Assembly: GCF_038404985.1 (NCBI RefSeq)
Contig: NZ_JBBKBA010000001.1
Location: forward strand, 1,392,001-1,456,000
Reading direction: 5' to 3'
DNA from: Ferrovibrio sp. MS7
Lineage (GTDB): Bacteria; Pseudomonadota; Alphaproteobacteria; Ferrovibrionales; Ferrovibrionaceae
DNA length: 64,000 bases
Shown here piece after piece: positions 59,759-64,000 of the stretch. The notes beneath the pieces were generated by a model, which saw only the letters and a program-made list of their open reading frames with translations, did not search any database and was not told the origin of the DNA. The stretch's first letter is position 1. Each line of letters begins with the position of its first letter. The translations under genes and the position numbers were made by a program.

Positions 59759-60124
59759 TCAGGGGCTGACTTTACGGATCACTTCGAGCAGTTTGGCGGG
59801 ATCGAAGGGCTTCACGATCCAGCCGGTGGCACCGGCGGCGCGGCCTTCAGCCTTCTTCGCCTGGCTGCTTTCAGTGGTCAGGATCAGCACTGGCGTCGCC
59901 TTGCATTTCGGCTTCTTGCGCAGTTCCTTGATGAACGTGATGCCGTCCATCACCGGCATGTTGATATCACTGATGATCACGTCCACGTCATGCTGGTCGA
60001 GCAGGTCCAGGCCTTCCTGGCCATTCTCGCCCTGGATGACGGTGTAGCCGCCCTGCTTCAGCGCGAACTGGAGCATCTGCAGCATGGTCTTCGAGTCGTC
60101 GACCGTGAGGACGGTTTTGGTCAT
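59759..60124 (-). CDS. cheY: CheY-like response regulator
   Basis: This 121-residue receiver domain has Asp9/10 in LTVDDSKT, phospho-Asp53 in IISDINMPVMDG, Thr83/84 in LILTTESS and Lys105 in IVKPFDP. The start is the ATG overlapping the STAS gene stop as ATGA, so both are translated together. It lies directly upstream of cheA and is the best candidate for the motor-acting CheY of this cluster. Confidence 0.93.
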   Translation of the reverse strand: MTKTVLTVDDSKTMLQMLQFALKQGGYTVIQGENGQEGLDLLDQHDVDVIISDINMPVMDGITFIKELRKKPKCKATPVLILTTESSQAKKAEGRAAGATGWIVKPFDPAKLLEVIRKVSP

Positions 60125-60435
60125 GTTTGTACCGGCCATTTCATGAGAAACGAAAACAGCCCCAGATCGTCAAAGGCCGAGACGAAAGCATCACTCGGCG
60201 ACTTGATGACGAAGGCGGCCTGATTCTGCTCGAGTTGCTGGAGCGCCGCGATCAATACCTGCACGCAGGGCGTCGAGAGACGGTCAACGGCAGAGGCATC
60301 GACTACCAGCTTGCCGCCAGCGCTGATCGCTTCCTGCATTGTCTGCAACAACGGTTCGGCTGCCCGCAAATCCATCGTCGCCGCCAGCTTGAGCTGGACC
60401 GCGTCGTCGGCTTTGACGATGCTGAACGGCTCCAT
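60121..60435 (-). CDS. STAS-domain protein of the chemotaxis operon
   Basis: This 104-residue protein has a STAS (anti-sigma-antagonist) fold pattern: VQLKLAATMDLRAAEPL, GKLVVDASAVDRLSTPCVQVL. Ser54 falls where SpoIIAA-type proteins carry the phosphorylated Ser, although the usual DSSG is LSTP. Such small STAS proteins begin che operons in several alphaproteobacteria; their role is not settled. It is coupled to cheY through ATGA. The 204 bases upstream (60436-60639) probably hold the promoter, but I see no convincing consensus. Confidence 0.82.
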   Translation of the reverse strand: MEPFSIVKADDAVQLKLAATMDLRAAEPLLQTMQEAISAGGKLVVDASAVDRLSTPCVQVLIAALQQLEQNQAAFVIKSPSDAFVSAFDDLGLFSFLMKWPVQT

Positions 60436-60639
60436 GGTTTTAACCCCCCTTGCGGCGGTTTGCGCGCCGGCGGTTTTCGCCGTTGAGTGAGCCTAGCCGA
60501 TGGCTGGGGGCGCGGCAAAGGGGTTGGTTGTTAAATTGCGTAGATAACTTGGTAAAAATCCCTTCACAGGCGGGAGAGTATGGCCTGCGGGTTGCTCCGG
60601 AATCTGACGAATTGAGCCGTTCGGGCGAGGGCGGGGCGA

Positions 60640-61077
60640 CTATTGCCGCCGGGACATATCAAAAGTGGCGGCGTGACGCGCCAAGGTTGCCAGTTTCAGG
60701 CCGGCATAGCGCTGATGCAGTTCGGCACGGGTGCCGCCAGCAAGCTGGAACATCAGCATGATCGAGCTTTCGAGGTCGTCGGCGCAGCGCACCAGGCTGT
60801 CGAGATCGCCATCGGCCATTTCGGTTTGGCCCAGGCCGCGCAGGTAATCGACGATCCACAGGGAATGCACCGCAATCTGCGACAGCGTCTGGCCGTGGAA
60901 TTCGGTCTCGGTGTTGAAGTGGTCGGCGAGGCGGGGCGGCGGCGCATTGCCGCGGCTTTCGTGGGATTTCTCGTTGTTCTGGCCGGAAGAAAGCTCCTCC
61001 GCCTCCACGTCGATCACCGTATCGGCGCCGAAGGCGAATCCGTCATCATCCTGCTGCGACCAGCGCGCGCTATCCAA
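60640..61077 (-). CDS. Uncharacterised protein of the chemotaxis cluster
   Basis: The 145-residue protein starts with TTG (AGGA about 8 bases upstream); no ATG or GTG lies between it and the in-frame stop upstream. Residues 1-55 are acidic and probably disordered. Residues 60-145 look helical (LSQIAVHSLWIVDYLRGLGQ and SLVRCADDLESSIMLMFQLA). I do not recognise a family. Its place between the HPt-like gene and the STAS gene, on the same strand, suggests an accessory chemotaxis role. Confidence 0.6.
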   Translation of the reverse strand: MDSARWSQQDDDGFAFGADTVIDVEAEELSSGQNNEKSHESRGNAPPPRLADHFNTETEFHGQTLSQIAVHSLWIVDYLRGLGQTEMADGDLDSLVRCADDLESSIMLMFQLAGGTRAELHQRYAGLKLATLARHAATFDMSRRQ

Positions 61078-61101
61078 GGCGGAATCCTGCGGTAAGAGGT
61101 T

Positions 61102-61140
61102 GATTCGGCTAAGCCGAATCGGAACGAACCCCGATTCGTT
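61102..61140. promoter_or_regulatory. Nested palindromes before the uncharacterised che gene
   Basis: GATTCGGCT-A-AGCCGAATC (61102-61120) is a perfect 9-base palindrome with one central base. It overlaps CGAATCGG (61115-61122) pairing with CCGATTCG (61131-61138). Only one of the two hairpins can form at a time, as in an attenuator; a dimeric operator is the alternative. It lies 25 bases upstream of the TTG start. Confidence 0.5.
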
Positions 61141-61237
61141 CTGACCTTACTGGCACCGAGTCGCAGGGTCAAGCTCGAACCGCTGCATGCAGTGGTGCGG
61201 CAGGTTTCCAGCTACTAGGTTTTGCGTTTTGCGGAAA

Positions 61238-61747
61238 TCAGCCGCGGCCGCCGATGCGCGCGCCGGTCTTGAGCACCACGGTTTCGAGGCCGCGCACCAG
61301 TTCACGGCCGATGGCGCCGCCATCGCCGGCGATCTTCTGGCTCAGCACCACATAGAGCGCGTCGATATGCGGCTGCACCACGGCAGCGCTCACCGAGGTC
61401 TCGGGACTGTTGGCGCAATGCTCAAGGTAATTGCTGAGGAAATGCGTGATTTCGGTGACCAGCGGGAAGCCGAAGCTGCCGCCTAGGCCCTTCATATCCC
61501 AGCAGATGCGCAGCATGCTCTGCACGCCGGCGGGATCGTCCAGATTGGTGTTGCGCAATTCATCGAACGCTTCACGCAGGCGGCCAAGGTCCTTGTCCGC
61601 CCATTGCTGGTACATCTTCTGGCCCAGCACCTGGATCGCGTTCTCGGCTTCCTTGATGGTCTGCTTGTCGAAGCCGCCATTCCCCACCTTCATTTTCAGA
61701 AAGTTGGGCGGATCGATGAACTCGCCTTTCTTGGTCTGGTCCGGCAT
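61238..61747 (-). CDS. HPt-like protein without the phospho-histidine
   Basis: This 169-residue protein is mostly helical. The segment RICWDMKGLGGSFGFPLVTE lines up with the HPt motif of the local CheA (FRAIHSIKGGAGAFGFERLV), but Asp84 stands in place of the phospho-His. The rest (NAIQVLGQKMYQQWADKDLG, NYLEHCANSPE) fits a four-helix HPt bundle. It probably cannot relay phosphate through His; it may bind receiver domains or act as a scaffold. It is on the che strand, between the CheZ-like gene and the unknown gene at 60640. Confidence 0.65.
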   Translation of the reverse strand: MPDQTKKGEFIDPPNFLKMKVGNGGFDKQTIKEAENAIQVLGQKMYQQWADKDLGRLREAFDELRNTNLDDPAGVQSMLRICWDMKGLGGSFGFPLVTEITHFLSNYLEHCANSPETSVSAAVVQPHIDALYVVLSQKIAGDGGAIGRELVRGLETVVLKTGARIGGRG

Positions 61748-61868
61748 CGGGGGCGGAAATCCTCTAGCGTTCAGGGCAGAACGGCTTGATGCCGAAACAC
61801 CTGATTACCCAGGCAGGCTAATACTTTCGAACGAGTCACGCAATCAATTAGCATGCCTAGGCAAAGCG

Positions 61869-62393
61869 CTAGAACAACTCCACATCGTCGCCGGCAACGG
61901 TTTCCGGTTTTGCCGTCGGCTTGCCCTGTTCGGTGCCGGGACCAAGCAGATAGTGATGGAAATGGGCGCGCACCATTTCCAGATTCTGCCCTGCCAGCAG
62001 GCCTTCGCCCCAGCCGGTGGCACGTTCGGTCAGGTTGGGTTCCCAGTCGCGGCCGAAGCGCTCGCGGATCAGGTCTTCCACATAGCGCAGCGCGTTCACC
62101 ACATGCTGCTGGCGCTGGTTGCGCAGATCATCGCCCTGCATCAGTTCTACGATCGCGGCCATCGCCGGTGACTGCGGCAATTGCTTGCCGATTTCCATGA
62201 GCTGCGCACTGAAGGCCTGGGCGGACTTCGATTGTGCGTTGCGCAGGTCTTCGATTTCTTCCTTGATTGCCAGCATCACCAGGGCGATGAAGTCCAGCAG
62301 TTCGCGTTCGGCGGCGGTTGGCTGCTCTCGCACCGTCGTCTTGCCGCCCTGTGCTTTGCTCGCTTGCCGTGCCACGCCGGATTTGCGCGTCAC
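61869..62393 (-). CDS. CheZ-like phosphatase candidate
   Basis: This 174-residue helical protein has a long coiled stretch (ELLDFIALVMLAIKEEIEDL). Then DDLRNQRQQHVVNALRYVED contains Asp89-x-x-x-Gln93, the same spacing as the Asp143/Gln147 pair by which CheZ dephosphorylates CheY. The C-terminus ends GDDVELF, like the acidic-hydrophobic CheY-binding tail of CheZ. Both features together, in a che cluster, make a distant CheZ plausible. Overall similarity is low by eye, so the call is tentative. Confidence 0.5.
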   Translation of the reverse strand: MTRKSGVARQASKAQGGKTTVREQPTAAERELLDFIALVMLAIKEEIEDLRNAQSKSAQAFSAQLMEIGKQLPQSPAMAAIVELMQGDDLRNQRQQHVVNALRYVEDLIRERFGRDWEPNLTERATGWGEGLLAGQNLEMVRAHFHHYLLGPGTEQGKPTAKPETVAGDDVELF

Positions 62394-62432
62394 CGGACTC
62401 CCCTATGCTTGTGTGTCCGCCGCCCCTGGCAA

Positions 62433-62512
62433 GCATTAAGACACAAGACGGGGTAAAATGCGACTAGCTCCCCAGCAATTAAGAACGGGGCATTTAAGTG
62501 CCGGCATTTAAG
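62433..62512. repeat. Array of short direct repeats GCATTTAAG in a divergent promoter gap
   Basis: GCATTAAG (62433), GCAATTAAG (62475), GCATTTAAG (62490) and GCATTTAAG (62504) occur in the 257-base gap between the CheZ-like gene and the pentapeptide gene. The last three are 14-15 bases apart. They may be binding sites for a regulator of the chemotaxis cluster. No other feature was found in this gap. Confidence 0.45.
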
Positions 62513-62650
62513 CGATTGCACCGCAGGCGCCCCCGTTCCATTATGCCGCCAGGGGGCAAAGGCGGCTGTCGGCTGCCTGTAGTTGAGTGCAGTACAACCG
62601 TGCTGGCATAACGGCCGGCGCGCTTGCGGTCTGGAGGATGGCGGCCGCCA

Positions 62651-63871
62651 ATGGATCCGCTCGATATCAAGGAAATGCTGCACCACCATCAGCTTTGGCT
62701 GAAGGGGTTGCCCACAGGCAAGGCCGCCGATTTCAGCGGCAAGGACCTGACTGGCGCAGACCTTTCCAAGGCTGATCTGCGGCGTGCGGTTTTCCGTGCC
62801 GCGATCCTGCGCAATTGCCAACTCCAGGGCGCCAATCTGGCGCAGTGCAGCTTCTTCAAGGCTGATCTTTCCGGGGCTGATCTTTCCGCGGCGGACCTGA
62901 CCCGCGCCGACATGCGCGGCGCCGTGCTGGAAAGCACCAATTTCGCCAATGCGGTGATGGCCGGGGTCAATTTCCGCCGTGGCCTGGAAATCGGCGAGGC
63001 GGTGCCCGGCGCCGGTACCGGCGAGGGCATTGCTGTGCTGCGCCAGAATATCACCGGCAGCAATTTCGCCGGCGCGAATCTGGCCGGGGTCGATGCTCTG
63101 GGTGCGGACTTTACCGGCAGCAATCTGGCTGGTGCCAACCTGGAGAATTCGGCTCTGACCGATTGCCAACTCGCCCAGGTCGACCTTTCCGGCGCCAATC
63201 TCGGTGGTGCCACCCTGGTCGGCGCCAATCTGATGGGGGCGGAGCTGTCCGGCGCCAAGCTTGCAGGCGCCACTTTGGCCGGTGCCAACCTGACGGATGC
63301 GCATCTGCATGGTGTCGATCTCAATGGTGTTGAGGTTTATGGCGCGAATATCGCCATGGCCAACCTGGCTGCCGAAGCCTTGCCGCCGCCTAAACCGCTG
63401 ACGCCGGAAGAGATTACCACGCTGCTAGAGGAGCATCGCAGCTGGGTGCAGACCGGCCGCGGCCAGCCTGCAAACCTGCGTGGTGCCGATCTTTCCGGGT
63501 TCGACTTGCGCGGGCAAGACCTGTCCGGCATCCGTCTGCGTGGCGCCAAGCTGCGCGAGGCTCGCATGGAGCGCACGGTGCTGCGCTTCGCCGATCTCTC
63601 TGGCATCGATGCGCGCGATGCCGAGGCCAAGGGGGCGGTGTTTCTCGGTGCCACACTCACTGGTGCCGACTTCCGCTTTGCGGATATCGCGGAGGCGGTG
63701 TTCGGCAGTGCCGAAATCCTTACCGCCCAGGGTGAGCGTACCGGTCGGCGCATGCGCTGCGATCTCACCGGGGCCAATCTGGGTGGTGCGCGGGTTGATG
63801 CGGTGCAATGGAACGATGCCGTGATCGAACAGGTCACCGGCCTTGAACCCAGCATGGTTGCCGGTCCATGA
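62651..63871 (+). CDS. Pentapeptide-repeat protein with two repeat domains
   Basis: This 406-residue protein is built mostly of A(D/N)LxG-type pentapeptides: residues about 28-235 and 283-400, forming right-handed quadrilateral beta-helices. Each domain is preceded by a related short module (MLHHHQLWLKG and LLEEHRSWVQTG), so the gene contains an internal duplication. A Pro-rich hinge (ALPPPKPLTPEE) separates them. No signal peptide or membrane segment is seen. The ATG at 62651 starts the first module. It lies next to the che genes and directly before a probable cheD; the function is unknown. Confidence 0.85.
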   Translation: MDPLDIKEMLHHHQLWLKGLPTGKAADFSGKDLTGADLSKADLRRAVFRAAILRNCQLQGANLAQCSFFKADLSGADLSAADLTRADMRGAVLESTNFANAVMAGVNFRRGLEIGEAVPGAGTGEGIAVLRQNITGSNFAGANLAGVDALGADFTGSNLAGANLENSALTDCQLAQVDLSGANLGGATLVGANLMGAELSGAKLAGATLAGANLTDAHLHGVDLNGVEVYGANIAMANLAAEALPPPKPLTPEEITTLLEEHRSWVQTGRGQPANLRGADLSGFDLRGQDLSGIRLRGAKLREARMERTVLRFADLSGIDARDAEAKGAVFLGATLTGADFRFADIAEAVFGSAEILTAQGERTGRRMRCDLTGANLGGARVDAVQWNDAVIEQVTGLEPSMVAGP

Positions 63872-63881
63872 TGGCCGCCGC

Positions 63882-64000
63882 ATGAGCACGCTGAGCACCA
63901 ATCTGCAACGAAACGAGGCAGGCTTCGGCGTCGCGCCGATGAGCGAGCGTCGGCGTTACTACGATCCGGTGCTCAAGGTGCATGTGGTGCAGGTGTTCCA
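63882..64000 (+). CDS. Start of a probable CheD (chemoreceptor glutamine deamidase), truncated by the window edge
   Basis: Only 39 codons are visible (MSTLSTNLQRNEAGF then SERRRYYDPVLKVHVVQVF). The RRYYDP segment followed by a VxVxxVF strand resembles the N-terminus of CheD proteins, which deamidate or demethylate receptor glutamines. The location in a che cluster supports this. It starts 10 bases after the pentapeptide gene stop. The catalytic Cys and His lie beyond the window, so the call is tentative. Confidence 0.45.
   Translation, partial: MSTLSTNLQRNEAGFGVAPMSERRRYYDPVLKVHVVQVF

Noticed and set aside
61121-61140. GGAAC and CGTT resembling an EcfG general-stress promoter
   Set aside because: The spacer is 11 bases where 16-17 is expected, and both pieces belong to a palindrome.

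Overview
The window is GC-rich DNA with densely packed, overlapping operons and no mobile elements, rRNA or tRNA that I can see. The gene content points to a free-living alphaproteobacterium, probably Rhodospirillales-like: many branched-chain-amino-acid-type and peptide-type ABC importers, a Liu/Atu-type acyl-CoA pathway, a CheA/W/R/B/Y cluster with a STAS gene, and short palindromes with a CTTGA/TCAAG loop. Taxonomy is inferred from gene content only. No gene-free stretch exceeds 300 bases.

Region 1 (1-15.4 kb, mostly + strand) is a nitrogen/heterocycle catabolic island. It starts with the end of a molybdenum hydroxylase subunit. A complete LivKHMGF-type importer, a VOC protein, an FAD monooxygenase, an acyl-CoA ligase and a ureidoglycolate-lyase-like gene follow. 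Next is a translationally coupled five-gene block: diaminopropionate ammonia-lyase, an M20 N-carbamoyl-L-amino-acid hydrolase, an N-carbamoyl-D-amino-acid hydrolase, an AtzG-like small protein and an AtzE-like amidase. A hydantoin-racemase-like gene lies on the other strand. Region 2 (15.4-21.5 kb) is a DppABCDF-type importer behind a very good sigma-54 promoter.

Region 3 (21.5-35.9 kb, mostly - strand) is an isovalerate/leucine or acyclic-terpene acyl-CoA module: SDR, isovaleryl-CoA-type dehydrogenase, TetR regulator, crotonase, carboxyltransferase, a detached biotin carrier, and biotin carboxylase. Beyond it is a Liv-type importer with an embedded acyl-CoA synthetase. Three near-identical palindromes (TAATGAA-N5-TTCATTA) sit in front of the three operons and suggest one regulon.

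Region 4 (36-47.6 kb) holds two divergent operons. One encodes a 2-aminoethylphosphonate-type importer, a DeoR regulator and a hydroxyacyl-CoA/carnitine-dehydrogenase-like protein. The other encodes an inositol-monophosphatase-family phosphatase, a glutamine-synthetase-like ligase, an aldehyde dehydrogenase, an iron alcohol dehydrogenase and a class I glutamine amidotransferase. I read this as a candidate gamma-glutamylation route for a (phosphorylated) amino alcohol, the strongest candidate here for an undescribed system.

Region 5 (47.6-54.4 kb) has assorted genes: a GPH-type transporter, LLM oxidoreductase, carboxymuconolactone-decarboxylase-like protein, an HTH-tailed protein, a class III aminotransferase, an alpha/beta hydrolase and a MarR regulator. 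Region 6 (54.4-64 kb) is a chemotaxis cluster with standard Che proteins, a STAS protein, an unknown protein, an HPt-like protein without its histidine, a CheZ-like candidate, a pentapeptide-repeat protein and the start of a probable cheD.
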